64,000 nt of DNA from Ralstonia thomasii (GTDB lineage Bacteria > Pseudomonadota > Gammaproteobacteria > Burkholderiales > Burkholderiaceae), in assembly GCF_958405895.1 (NCBI RefSeq), contig NZ_CATZAR010000013.1. One strand, written 5' to 3'. Shown here in pieces: positions 45,930 to 57,700 of the stretch (position 1 is its first letter; every line of letters starts with the position of its first letter). The notes beneath the pieces are model-generated. The model was not told where the DNA came from. It saw nothing but the letters and a program-made list of their open reading frames with translations, and searched no databases. A program made the position numbers and the translations under genes.

Positions 45930-45960
45930 GAAAGGGAGGCAATGCCTCCCTTCATCTTTT
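45930..45960 (+). terminator. Rho-independent terminator after mmsA
   Basis: A 9-bp stem AAGGGAGGC / GCCTCCCTT with a 3-base loop is followed by CATCTTTT. The hairpin also sits just downstream of the convergent small ORF ending at 45987 and may act in both directions. Confidence 0.75.
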
Positions 45961-45986
45961 GAACATGCCGAGTTGAAACCGGCGTG

Positions 45987-46193
45987 TCATATTGGTTTGA
46001 TGTTGACGGCGATGAGTTCGCCATCGGGCCCGATTTCTACATCGAAGCTGACGCGCTGGCCCTCGTGGAATGTCTGCGAGCGCGAAAACTGGATTTCCGA
46101 ATCCCGAATGAAACTCGGGGCAGCATGCATTTCTGCAGCTGCCCCGGCGGGCGGATCATATTCAACGGCGTTCTCTTCAATTCGGCTGGCCAT
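45987..46193 (-). CDS. small protein with cold-shock-domain-like C-terminal half
   Basis: This 68-aa product is read from ATG 46193 with GGGAG seven bases upstream (46201-46205). The C-terminal half (FSRSQTFHEGQRVSFDVEIGPDGELIAVNI) aligns with the last strands of cold-shock proteins (SLKEGQKVSFEVTQGPKGKQASNI in the neighbour). The N-terminal half lacks the KWFNxxKGFGFI RNA-binding motif. It may be a diverged CSD paralogue next to cspA or a remnant. The frame extends to 46340 without support. Confidence 0.5.
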   Translation of the reverse strand: MASRIEENAVEYDPPAGAAAEMHAAPSFIRDSEIQFSRSQTFHEGQRVSFDVEIGPDGELIAVNIKPI

Positions 46194-46370
46194 TGCATGC
46201 TCCCAATAGGGGTTCGTCAAACCAGGCCACCGCTTCCGGTGGCCATCCGACTGCTTGATGGCAAACACGTACTGAAACAACCTGCCTGGCGGAATATTCC
46301 GGCCAATACACGCGCGAGGAAACCCCGCGCGGCAAGCCAAAACCGGTCTACCGCGCCCGCGTGCTCCTTG

Positions 46371-46574
46371 TTACTGGGGCACGATGTTCGAAGCTTGCTT
46401 GCCCTTGGGGCCTTGCGTAACTTCGAACGACACCTTCTGACCTTCCTTCAGGCTTTTGAAGCCTGCGGAGTTGATCGCGGAGAAATGTGCGAAAAGGTCT
46501 TCGCCGCCATCATCCGGGGTAATGAAGCCGAAACCTTTTGCGTCGTTGAACCACTTGACGGTACCAGTAGCCAT
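46371..46574 (-). CDS. cspA: CspA-family cold-shock protein
   Basis: This 67-aa single-domain RNA chaperone has both RNA-binding motifs: KWFNDAKGFGFIT (RNP1, KGFGFI) and DLFAHFSAI (RNP2). It binds single-stranded nucleic acid and melts mRNA structure. It has a strong promoter (46671-46699) and a leader of about 90 bases rich in inverted repeats, as is common for temperature-regulated csp genes. Cold induction itself is not shown by sequence. Confidence 0.95.
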   Translation of the reverse strand: MATGTVKWFNDAKGFGFITPDDGGEDLFAHFSAINSAGFKSLKEGQKVSFEVTQGPKGKQASNIVPQ

Positions 46575-46652
46575 GATTTTGAGTCGTGAAGTTGAGAAAT
46601 CGATCGGCCGCCGGCCAAATACAAACGTAGCAGGCAGACCCGGCCGAACCGG

Positions 46653-46668
46653 CCAAACGATCGTTTGG
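46653..46668. promoter_or_regulatory. 16-bp palindrome CCAAACGATCGTTTGG at the cspA transcription start
   Basis: This perfect palindrome covers the start site predicted from the promoter at 46671-46699. It may be an operator or the first hairpin of the leader. Other GGCC-containing repeats follow within the leader (46600-46652). Confidence 0.45.
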
Positions 46669-46670
46669 TG

Positions 46671-46699
46671 AATATATGCTTGGCGCGTCGCCTCGTCAA
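46671..46699 (-). promoter_or_regulatory. sigma-70 promoter of cspA
   Basis: Read on the minus strand: TTGACG (46694-46699), 17-base spacer, TATATT (46671-46676). This is the best sigma-70 match noted in the window. The transcript would begin near 46664, giving a leader of about 90 bases. The remaining spacer to kup (46700-46925) has a 16-bp GC palindrome (46728-46743) and no ORF I can support. Confidence 0.7.
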
Positions 46700-46925
46700 A
46701 GTCTGTTTTTTCAAGGTTTCCGTTTGGAGCGGCCGCGGCCGCTGTTTTCGGGCCTGCACCAGGGTTGGCGCGCTCTTGCCATCGGTGCAAACACCCGCGC
46801 AAAACCGGGCGTTTTCACCTAAGCTTTAGTGGCTTCTGCCGCACTCGGCTCACCCCGTAAGCCAGCGCCGCAGACGGTGCACGGAAATTGCGTGCGCACC
46901 CCGTCGTTCCAGTCGCAGCCTACCC

Positions 46926-48821
46926 ATGACGACAGCCGCAGCCAGTAAAACCAAGAAAAATCCCGCGTTGATGGCCACCATGGTGGGCGCAATCGGCGTG
47001 GTCTTCGGGGACATTGGCACCAGCCCCCTGTATGCCCTGAAGGAATGCTTCAACCCCGAACATGGGGTCCCGTTTTCCGATCAGACCGTCTTCGGCATCC
47101 TGTCGATGCTGTTCTGGGCGATGACGCTGGTGGTATCCGTCAAATATGTGCTCTTCGTCATGCGCGCCGACAACAACGGCGAAGGTGGCATCCTCGCGCT
47201 GACGGCGCTGGCCATGCGCGCGAGCAGCGGCAGCGCCCGGTTCACACGCACGTTGATGCTCCTCGGCCTGCTGGGCGCCGCCATGTTCTATGGCGATGCC
47301 GTCATTACCCCCGCCATCTCGGTGCTCTCCGCCATCGAAGGCATGGAAATCATGGCGCCTGCGCTGCAGAAGTGGGTGTTGCCCTTGGCGCTGATCGTGC
47401 TGATCGCGCTGTTTTTGATTCAAAGGCATGGCACGCACGTGGTTGGGCGCCTGTTCGGGCCGATCATGGTGATCTGGTTCGTGCTGCTGGGGCTGATGGG
47501 GTTGGTTTCGGTGGTGAAGTCGCCGCAGATTTTGGTGGCGCTGAGCCCGGTGTACGCCATCGAATTCGGATTCCGGCATACGGTGCTGGCGTTCATCGTG
47601 TTCGGCTCGGTGTTCCTGGCGCTGACCGGTGCCGAGGCGCTGTATGCCGACATGGGCCACTTTGGCGCGCGCCCGATCCGCTATGCGTGGTTCTACATTG
47701 CGATGCCGTGCCTGCTGCTGAACTACTTCGGCCAGGGCGCCTTGCTGCTGCGCGAGCCGAGCGCCGTGCAGAACCCGTTCTTCCTGCTGATGCCGAACTG
47801 GGCTGTGGGCCCGATGGTGGTGCTGGCCACGGCGGCCACGGTCATTGCGTCCCAGGCGGTCATCTCGGGTGCGTTTTCGATGACGGCGCAGGCCGTGCAT
47901 CTGGGCTATGCGCCGCGCATGAAGATTCTCTACACGTCGGATGTGGAGATCGGCCAGATCTATGTGCCGGTGGTCAACTACGTGCTCCTGGCGCTGGTGG
48001 TGGCGGTGGTGCTGGCTTTCGGCAAGTCCGACAACCTGGCTGCGGCCTACGGTATTGCGGTGACGACCACCATGGTGCTGACGACGGGGCTGGTCACGGT
48101 GGTTATGCGCAACGCGTGGAAGTGGCGCCTGTCGCTGGTGGCCTGTATTGGCGCCGTGTTCCTGGCGGTCGATTTGTCGTTCTTCGCCGCCAACCTGCTC
48201 AAGATTGCCGCGGGTGGCTGGTTCCCATTGCTGCTGGGCGGCTTGATCTTCTTCCTGATGGTGACGTGGCACTCGGGCACACAGCTGCTGAAGGCGCGCA
48301 ATGTAGAAGGCGGCATTCCGCTTGAGCCGTTCATGGACGGGCTGCTGCGCCATCCACCGTATCGTGTGGACGGCACGGCCGTGTATCTCACGCCCAGCAT
48401 CGATTTCGTGCCCCTGGCGTTGCTGCACAACCTCAAGCACAACCACGTGCTGCACAAGCGCGTGCTGTTCATCCACTTCCGCACGCTTGCCGTGCCCTAT
48501 GTGGACCCTGCCAAGCGCCTGGTCATCAAAACCATTGGCGACGACATCCACACCGCAGTGGTGGATTTCGGCTTCAAGGAAACGCCCGCTGTGGACGAGA
48601 TCGTCCGCAGCGTGGGCGAGCGGCTGGGCATCGTCTTTGAAGACATGGAAACCTCGTTCTTCATTACGCGCGCCACGGTGGTGCCGTCGCCACTGCCGGG
48701 CATGGCGATGTGGCGCGAGTCGTTGTTTGCCTGGATGCAGCACAACAGCGCCAAACCGTCGGACTTCTTCCGGATTCCTGCCAACCGACTGGTTGAGCTG
48801 GGGAGCAAGGTGGAGATCTAA
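46926..48821 (+). CDS. kup: Kup low-affinity potassium transporter
   Basis: This 631-aa KUP/HAK-family K+:H+ symporter has about 12 membrane helices in residues 15-440 and a cytoplasmic C-terminal domain. The hallmark GVVFGDIGTSPLYALKECF opens the first helix. AMFYGDAVITPAISVLSAIEG and LFLIQRHGTHVVG are further conserved blocks. Start ATG 46926 gives a normal length; the ribosome site is weak. It takes up K+ across the inner membrane. Confidence 0.95.
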   Translation: MTTAAASKTKKNPALMATMVGAIGVVFGDIGTSPLYALKECFNPEHGVPFSDQTVFGILSMLFWAMTLVVSVKYVLFVMRADNNGEGGILALTALAMRASSGSARFTRTLMLLGLLGAAMFYGDAVITPAISVLSAIEGMEIMAPALQKWVLPLALIVLIALFLIQRHGTHVVGRLFGPIMVIWFVLLGLMGLVSVVKSPQILVALSPVYAIEFGFRHTVLAFIVFGSVFLALTGAEALYADMGHFGARPIRYAWFYIAMPCLLLNYFGQGALLLREPSAVQNPFFLLMPNWAVGPMVVLATAATVIASQAVISGAFSMTAQAVHLGYAPRMKILYTSDVEIGQIYVPVVNYVLLALVVAVVLAFGKSDNLAAAYGIAVTTTMVLTTGLVTVVMRNAWKWRLSLVACIGAVFLAVDLSFFAANLLKIAAGGWFPLLLGGLIFFLMVTWHSGTQLLKARNVEGGIPLEPFMDGLLRHPPYRVDGTAVYLTPSIDFVPLALLHNLKHNHVLHKRVLFIHFRTLAVPYVDPAKRLVIKTIGDDIHTAVVDFGFKETPAVDEIVRSVGERLGIVFEDMETSFFITRATVVPSPLPGMAMWRESLFAWMQHNSAKPSDFFRIPANRLVELGSKVEI

Positions 48822-48839
48822 TCTCGCGCGTTCTGTGCG

Positions 48840-49655
48840 TTACGCAAACCGCGTCACGCTATCGCCTCGGCAGAACGCAAGCAGCGTCAGCTGGCCGGCC
48901 TTGGCGTGGCGGATCGCGAGTGAGGACGGCGCGGAGATCGTTGCCAGCAGCGGCACCTGCAGTTGAACGCACTTGCGCGCCAGCTCGAAGCTCGCACGAC
49001 TCGTCATGACGATGAACCCATCCGAGGGGCGGATGCCGAGCCGAGCCAGCCGGCCGATCAGCTTGTCGAGAGCGTTGTGGCGGCCCACATCTTCCAGAAC
49101 ATGCAGTGGTGCATGGGTGTCTGCGGGCACCCAGCCCGCCGCATGCAAGCCGCCCGTGAGCGCGTTGGCCGGCTGATGCGCCGTCATCGCCTGCATGGCA
49201 TCCAATACCTGCGCGTCGGCAAGTGATGCCAACCACGCGGGTGGCACAAGCGGTTGCGGCGCGTCTTCAAAAGTCTGCAGGCTTTCAATGCCGCACAGCC
49301 CACAGCCGGTCGGGCCGGCCAGCGCCCGACGGCGTTCCTTCAACCGCACGAAGCAATGCGAAGCAATTTCTGCGTGTACTTCGAGCCCATGCGGATGCGT
49401 TTCCACGTCTGCGCCACGCCAATCGGCGCGACTGTCGATGATGCCTTCCGACAGCGCAAAGCCCAGCGCGAAGTCTTCCAGGTCAGTCGGCGACGCCATC
49501 ATCACCGCATGCGTGATGCCGTTGAAGACAAGCGCCACCGCAGCTTCATCGGCAATGGCGGCGGGGGTGTCCTCTTGCGTGCCAGCGCGCGTGCGTTTCG
49601 TCGCGGCGGTGGAAACGACGGGCAAGCCGGCGGGGTGGTGGGGCAGAAAAGTCAT
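48840..49655 (-). CDS. fdhD: formate dehydrogenase accessory sulfurtransferase FdhD
   Basis: This 271-aa FdhD protein passes sulfur from IscS to the Mo-bis-MGD cofactor. The conserved loop with the paired Cys is TGCGLCGIES (near 120). ALGFALSEGIID is kept as DFALGFALSEGII, and TSRASFELARKC lies in the C-terminal domain. It is the last gene of the transporter/FdhF/81-aa/FdhD operon, with a four-base overlap with the 81-aa ORF. It would mature the FdhF/YdeP-type enzyme two genes upstream. Confidence 0.94.
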   Translation of the reverse strand: MTFLPHHPAGLPVVSTAATKRTRAGTQEDTPAAIADEAAVALVFNGITHAVMMASPTDLEDFALGFALSEGIIDSRADWRGADVETHPHGLEVHAEIASHCFVRLKERRRALAGPTGCGLCGIESLQTFEDAPQPLVPPAWLASLADAQVLDAMQAMTAHQPANALTGGLHAAGWVPADTHAPLHVLEDVGRHNALDKLIGRLARLGIRPSDGFIVMTSRASFELARKCVQLQVPLLATISAPSSLAIRHAKAGQLTLLAFCRGDSVTRFA

Positions 49656-49896
49656 GCAGTGAAGTCAGGCAGAACGCGGCCGGCGTCGAGCAGCGCAATG
49701 AGCCAGCGTGTGTCGTCCATGGTGACGCGCAGCAGGCCTGCATCGGCCAGCGGATGCAGCGCGCGCAGGACCGTGCTGGCGCGCTCGCCCACGCGCTTGG
49801 TCAGCCACGGCATCGACACCGGCTTGCCGGCGTCGGTCTCGCGCAATGCGGCCAGCAGCGCCAGCTGCAGCGCAGACCACGCCGGCTCGGTGGGCA

Positions 49897-49897
<1 letters not shown>
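49652..49897 (-). CDS. 81-aa winged-helix-like protein coupled to fdhF and fdhD
   Basis: This 81-aa protein resembles a lone winged helix: ALQLALLAALRETDAGKPVSMPWLTKRVGERASTVLRALHPLADAGLLRV, then a short strand pair (DDTRWLIALL). Its start overlaps the fdhF stop by one base and its stop overlaps the fdhD start by four, so all three are translationally linked. A regulator or assembly helper for the molybdoenzyme is inferred. Confidence 0.75.
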
Positions 49898-52236
<2,339 letters not shown>

Positions 52237-52264
52237 GGGTGGCGGGGCGGCTTTAAATCACGTG

Positions 52265-53920
52265 TCAGGAGAAGAGAACGGCAGCTTTTTGGAGTGTAAT
52301 CCAAACCCCCCAGCCCAACGGCAGGCCCACGGCGGCCCAGGCCAGCACCACGGCTACCGCCGAGCCCGGATGCGCCTGCCATTCCAGCGACGTCTCCGGC
52401 GAAGCAACCGACGGCGTTGGGCTCTTGGTTGCCGCAGCATGTCGTTGCTCGTCGAGCTGCGCTTCGGTCATGAAGTGCTTCGCGTTGACAGGGCGCACTA
52501 GCAGGTTGCAGATGAAGCCGAGGATCAGCAGGCCGGCCAGGATCATCATCGTGATGTCGTACACGGCTGCGCGTTCCACGCCATGGGCGATCTGGTATTC
52601 GCGCAGGTAGTTCACCAGCACGGGGCCCAGGATGCCGGCCGTCGACCACGCCGTGAGCAGCCGGCCGTGGATGGCGCCCACCATTTGCGTGCCGAACATG
52701 TCAGCCAGATACGCCGGCACGGTCGCAAAACCGCCGCCGTACATCGACAGGATCACGCAGAAGGCCAGTGCGAACAGCGCGATATTGCCCGTGTGCGACG
52801 TCCACGGAATCGACGCATACAGCACGAAGCCGAGCACGAAGAAGACCGCGTAGGTCATCTTGCGGCCCAGGCGGTCCGAGAGCGACGCCCAGAAGAAACG
52901 GCCGCCGATGTTGAACAGGCTCAGCAGACCCGTGAAGCCCGCAGCGATGGCTGCGATCTGGCCCTTTTGCGCGGCGGTCAGGTCCATGAACGACGTCGTC
53001 ACGCCCAGCAGCTTGCCGCCAAACACTTCCTGCAGCAGTGGCGAGGCCATGCCCAGCACGCCAATACCGGCCGATACGTTCAGGCACAGCACGGCCCAGA
53101 TCAGCCAGAACTGCGGCGTCTTCAGCGCTTCGTTTGCGTGGACATGGCGTTGCGTGACCATCGTGTCCTTCGCCTTGGCCGGGGAGGGTGTCCAGCCTGC
53201 CGGTTTCCAGCCCGTGGGCGGCACACGGTAACCCAGCGCACCTGCCATCATGAACACGAAGTAGATGCCGGCCAGCACAATAAAGGTTTGCGACACGCCC
53301 ACAGATTCGGGCGTCGCAAACAGCTTCATCAGGCGGTCAGCCAGCGGGGCGCCGATCATCGCGCCGCCGCCAAAACCCATGATGGCCATGCCCGTGGCCA
53401 TGCCACGCTTGTCCGGAAACCACTTGATGAGCGTCGACACGGGCGAGATGTAGCCCAGCCCCAGGCCGACGCCGCCGATCACGCCCGAGCCCACCCACAG
53501 CAGCCACAGTTGGTGAATCTGGATGCCCAGTGCGGAAATTAGCAGCCCGCCGCACCAGCACACAGCCGACACGACGCCAGCCTTGCGCGGGCCAACGCGT
53601 TCGAGCCAACCGCCCCACATGGCAGCGGATGCGCCCAGGAACACGAAGAACAGCGTGAACATCCAGCCCAGGCTGGAGACGCGCCAGTCGCAGGTGGTGG
53701 TGAACAGCTCGGCGACCAGCGAGACATCGGCGCCGCATGTGAGCGGCTTGGTGATGCCCAGCGCGCGGCCGAGCGGCAGCCAGAAGACGGAAAAACCGTA
53801 GGCCATGCCAATGCACAGATGGATGGCCAGTGCGGCAGGCGGAACCAGCCAGCGGTTGAAGCCAACCGCGGCGACGGTGCGCTCGCGCGAAAAAAATGGA
53901 TGCAGGACTGCTTCGGACAT
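52265..53920 (-). CDS. OFA-family MFS transporter (oxalate/formate antiporter-like)
   Basis: This 551-aa inner-membrane transporter has 12 predicted helices. ATG 53920 follows a GGGGG-rich ribosome site. OxlT/OFA features are visible: AIHLCIGMAYGFSVFWLPLG at the first helix, GVIGGVGLGLGYISPVSTLIKWFPDKRGMATGMAIMGFGGGAMIG and ATVPAYLADMFGTQMVGAIHGR. An insertion of about 40 residues lies in the middle loop (TGWKPAGWTPSPAK). It heads the molybdoenzyme operon and may import its substrate. No oxalate-decarboxylation genes are in the window. Confidence 0.9.
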   Translation of the reverse strand: MSEAVLHPFFSRERTVAAVGFNRWLVPPAALAIHLCIGMAYGFSVFWLPLGRALGITKPLTCGADVSLVAELFTTTCDWRVSSLGWMFTLFFVFLGASAAMWGGWLERVGPRKAGVVSAVCWCGGLLISALGIQIHQLWLLWVGSGVIGGVGLGLGYISPVSTLIKWFPDKRGMATGMAIMGFGGGAMIGAPLADRLMKLFATPESVGVSQTFIVLAGIYFVFMMAGALGYRVPPTGWKPAGWTPSPAKAKDTMVTQRHVHANEALKTPQFWLIWAVLCLNVSAGIGVLGMASPLLQEVFGGKLLGVTTSFMDLTAAQKGQIAAIAAGFTGLLSLFNIGGRFFWASLSDRLGRKMTYAVFFVLGFVLYASIPWTSHTGNIALFALAFCVILSMYGGGFATVPAYLADMFGTQMVGAIHGRLLTAWSTAGILGPVLVNYLREYQIAHGVERAAVYDITMMILAGLLILGFICNLLVRPVNAKHFMTEAQLDEQRHAAATKSPTPSVASPETSLEWQAHPGSAVAVVLAWAAVGLPLGWGVWITLQKAAVLFS

Positions 53921-54200
53921 CGAATCCACCCCCGGATAAGTTGAGCCCGTGTTGTGACGTACGTGGTGAAACGGTGCGGCCGCGCCGGTCATGGCCGGTG
54001 CGTGCCAGCCGGCTGCAGTTGGAATGCGCCGACGTTGCCCGCGAAAGATAGTGGGGCAGCCTGTTCTAGATCAATAGTTGTAGTCACCCGTTGTATTGCG
54101 ATTTACGCAACTTGCAGCCTAATTTCTTAATTTATGTGACCGAAAACATAAATAGCCGAGGGGCCTGTTCAAGCGATGTGCGGCGCAGGGTGGCGGACGG

Positions 54201-54680
54201 TCAGCCCGCAACCGCAGCGTCTGACCACGGGCAGCCGCTTGCCTGCTGGCGGAATTCACTGGCCAGCGCGCGCAGGCAGGTGAGGGCGGATTGCATGTCT
54301 TCCACACGCTGCTGATACGGTCCGATGCTCTGCGCTGCGCGCTCGATGCAGCGGGCGGCATCGCCAATCGCCTGATGCCCAAGCATGCGAGCCGAACCGA
54401 CGATGCGGTGCGCCGCTTCAACGATCTGTGTGTCGTCGTCAGCGGTGCGGATGGCGTTCGCCAGGTTGGCGAGATCCTGTTCCACCGTCTCACAAAATAA
54501 ATCGACGATAAAACGCCATTGCTGCAGATCGGTGCCAAACAGCTCGGTGAGCGCAGTGATGACCTGCAGCGGGAATTGTGCGACGACGCTGGGGGAGACG
54601 TTGGACGTGGGGTGCATGGTGGCGGTGCGTGCGGTGGGAATCAGAGATGCACTCTGCTCGCCTCGTCCACGCGTCGCCAT
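54201..54680 (-). CDS. Hpt-domain phosphotransfer protein
   Basis: This roughly 159-aa protein has an Hpt four-helix bundle in its last 110 residues. The phosphorylatable His sits in VEAAHRIVGSARMLGHQAI. The usual Lys three residues after His (HxLKGS) is replaced by Val (HRIVGS). The start is unsure: ATG 54680 (159 aa) or ATG 54617 (138 aa), both with poor ribosome sites. It lies alone, not next to a histidine kinase, so it would relay phosphate from an unlinked kinase. Confidence 0.72.
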   Translation of the reverse strand: MATRGRGEQSASLIPTARTATMHPTSNVSPSVVAQFPLQVITALTELFGTDLQQWRFIVDLFCETVEQDLANLANAIRTADDDTQIVEAAHRIVGSARMLGHQAIGDAARCIERAAQSIGPYQQRVEDMQSALTCLRALASEFRQQASGCPWSDAAVAG

Positions 54681-54710
54681 GAGATTGGTCCGATTCTGGT
54701 GTGAGCCCAA

Positions 54711-54750
54711 ATGAAAACGGGCGCACCGCCGGTAAAGCGATGCGCCCGTT
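54711..54750 (-). terminator. terminator of the RND efflux operon
   Basis: A perfect 10-bp stem AACGGGCGCA / TGCGCCCGTT with a 15-base loop is followed on the minus strand by TTCATTT. It sits 23 bases after the RND pump stop. Confidence 0.7.
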
Positions 54751-54772
54751 GCGCTTTCAGCACATGCGCAGG

Positions 54773-57700
54773 TTAAGGCAGCATGGCAGCAGTCGGATTG
54801 ACGTCCGAATCGCGCGGGGGCGGACGACGATGGCGATGCGCCCACGTGAAGACCACCGGCAACACCAGCAGGGTGAGAATCGTGGTAGTGACCATGCCCC
54901 CGACGATCACTAGCGCCAGCGGGCGCTGCGCTTCCGAGCCGATGCTGTGCGACAGCGCCGCCGGCAACAGACCCAGGCCTGCCAGCATGGCCGTCATGAT
55001 CACTGGTCGCAGGCGCAGCGCGGCGCCATCGACGGTCGCTTCACGCACGTTTTCGGATTGGGACAGACGATTGACGTACGAAATCAGGATCACCCCGTCC
55101 TGGATGGCGATGCCGAACAACGACAGGAAGCCGATCCCCGCCGAAATCGACAGCGTCTCGTTGGCAATGTGCAGCGCCAGCAGCCCGCCGATGGCGGCAA
55201 ACGGCACATTCAGCACCACCATCAGCGCATCCTTGAAATTGCCGAACGTGCTGTAGAGCAGCAGGAAGATCACAAGGATGGTCAACGGCACGATCACCAT
55301 CAGCTTGCCCTGGGCGACCTTCATCTCGTTGAACTGGCCGTCCCACTTGACGGTGTAGCCTTCGGGCAGTTTTACGTTGCTGCCCACCACATGCTGGGCC
55401 TCGTCCACGGCGCCGCCCAGGTCACGGCCGCGCACGCCAAACTTGATGGCAATGTAGCGCTTGCCTTCCTCGCGGTAGATGAAGAACGGGCCATCGGTCA
55501 TTTCCACCTTGGCGATCATCGACAGCGGAATGTGCTGGCCGTCAGGCGTATCGATCAGCAGCTCGCGGATGGCGTCGTACGACGCACGTGCCTGCTGATT
55601 CAGGCGCACCGCCAAGCCGAACGATTTCTCGCCCTCCAGGATTTGCGTGACCGGGGCGCCGCCAATGGCGTATTGCACGAGGTTCTGCACGTCGCTCACG
55701 TTGATGTTGAAGCGCGCAGCCGCCTGGCGGTCGATCGAAACGTTCAGCGTCGGCTGGCCCAGCTCGCGGAAGATACCCACGTCCACCAGGCCCGATACTT
55801 TCTTGAGCTGCGCCTGGATTTCGTTGGCCTTGGCTTCGAGCATGTTCAGGTCATTGCCAAACAGCTTGACCGAGTTCTCGCCCTTCACGCCCGAGAGCGC
55901 CTCATCCACGTTGTCCTGGATGTATTGCGAGAAGTTGTATTCGATGCCGGGAATCTTCTCCAGATGCTTCGACAGGCGCTCGACCAGCTTGCCCTTGGTC
56001 ATGCCGGCCTCCCACTGGTCGGGCGGTGCGAAGTACAGGCCGTATTCCTGGTTGAATACGCCGGTAGAGTCGGTGCCGTCGTCCGGGCGGCCAATCTGCA
56101 CCGAAACCTGCTTGATCTCCGGCTGCTTGGTGAAGTATATACGCAAGTCGTTGGCCACCGACGCGGAGTAATCCAGGTCCACCGTATTGGGCAGCGTGAT
56201 GCGCAGCCACAGGTTGTTTTCTTCCAGCGTGGGCAGGAACTCCGTACCGAGGAACGTGGCGCTGTACAGCGTCAGCAATAGCGCCGTAATGGCCGTGGCA
56301 AAGACGGCCATCGGGCGTGCAATGAGCTTGCGCAGCAATGGCTTGTACCAGCGCAGAATCGCCGCAATAAAGGCCGGCGAATGCGGATGCAGCGTTTTGC
56401 CGAAGACGAACGACGTGGTAGCCGGCACGAACGTCAGGCTCAGCACGATCGACGCCATCAGGGCAAAGCCCATCGTGAAGGCCATTGGCTTGAAGATGAT
56501 GCCTTCCACCCCGCCGATGAAGAACAGCGGGGAATACGCCACGATGATGATGCCGGTGGAAAAAATCATCGCGCGCTGCACTTCGTTGGTCGCCTTGATG
56601 ATCGCGTCTTCGAGCTTCTCGGCGCCTTCTTCGAGGTGCCGCATGATGTTTTCCATCACGATCACGGCCGCGTCGACGATCACCCCAAAGTCGATCGCCC
56701 CGAGCGAGATCAGGTTGGCCGGCACATGGAAGTGCTCCATGCTGATGAACGACACGCACAGCGCCAGCGGAATCACCGCCGCCACCACGGCCGCCGCCCG
56801 GAAGTTGCCCAGGAAGACGAACAACACCGCCAGCACCAGCGAGATTCCCACCACCAGTGTGTGTTCGACCGTGCCCATGGTGATGTCGAGCAGCACCTGG
56901 CGGTCGTAGAACGGCTTGACTTGAATGCTCTTGGGCAGGACGCCGTTGTTCAGCTCCGCCACCTTCTCGCGCACCTTGGCCAGCACCTCGGTGGCGTTGG
57001 CGTCGCGCTTGAGCAGCACGATGCCTTCCACCACGTCGGGCTGATCGTTGTATTGCACCTGGCCCAGACGCTGCACGTTCCCGACTTCCACTTCGGCAAT
57101 ATCGCGCACGCGCACCGGCACGCCATTGTTGGTGTTGACCACCACGTTGCGGATGTCGTCCACCGTCTGCAGCAGGCCCACGCCGCGCACGACGAACTGT
57201 TGCTCGCCATCGCGCAGCAGGTTGCCGCCGGTGTTGTTGTTGGCGTTGCCGATGGCCGTGATGAGCTGCGACAGCGTGATGCCGTACGACTGCAGTTTCG
57301 CCGGCGATGGGACGATGTGGTACTCCTTCACCTTGCCACCGAAGGAGCTGACATCGGCCACGCCCTGCACGTGCTTGAGCCCCTTGGAGATGTCGTAGTC
57401 CTGGTAGCTCTTGAGCGTGGTGAGGTCGACGCCATCGCCCTCGAGGCGAAAGCGCATGATCTCGCCGGTGGCGTCCGAGTCGGGGCTCAGTGAAGACTGC
57501 ACGCCCGTCGGCAGGTTGGCGCTCGCCAGATACTGCGAAAAGTTCTGCCGCGCCTTGAAGCTATCGGTGCCTTCCTTGAATTTGAGCGTCACCACCGACA
57601 GGCCGAACAGCGATACCGAGCGGAACGACTGCACGTCCGGCACGCCGGCTAGTGCGTTTTCAATCGGGATGGTGATCTGCTGCTCGACTTCGGTCGTGCT

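Noticed and set aside
46311..46331. Hairpin CGCGCGAGG / CCCCGCGCG considered as cspA terminator
   Set aside because: No T-run follows on the minus strand and the stem has a mismatch.
46194..46340. N-terminal extension of the CSD-like ORF
   Set aside because: No ribosome site for the upper start, whereas GGGAG precedes ATG 46193; composition resembles leader sequence.
46920..48743. 607-aa His/Gln-rich open frame opposite kup
   Set aside because: Antisense shadow; kup is clearly the real gene.
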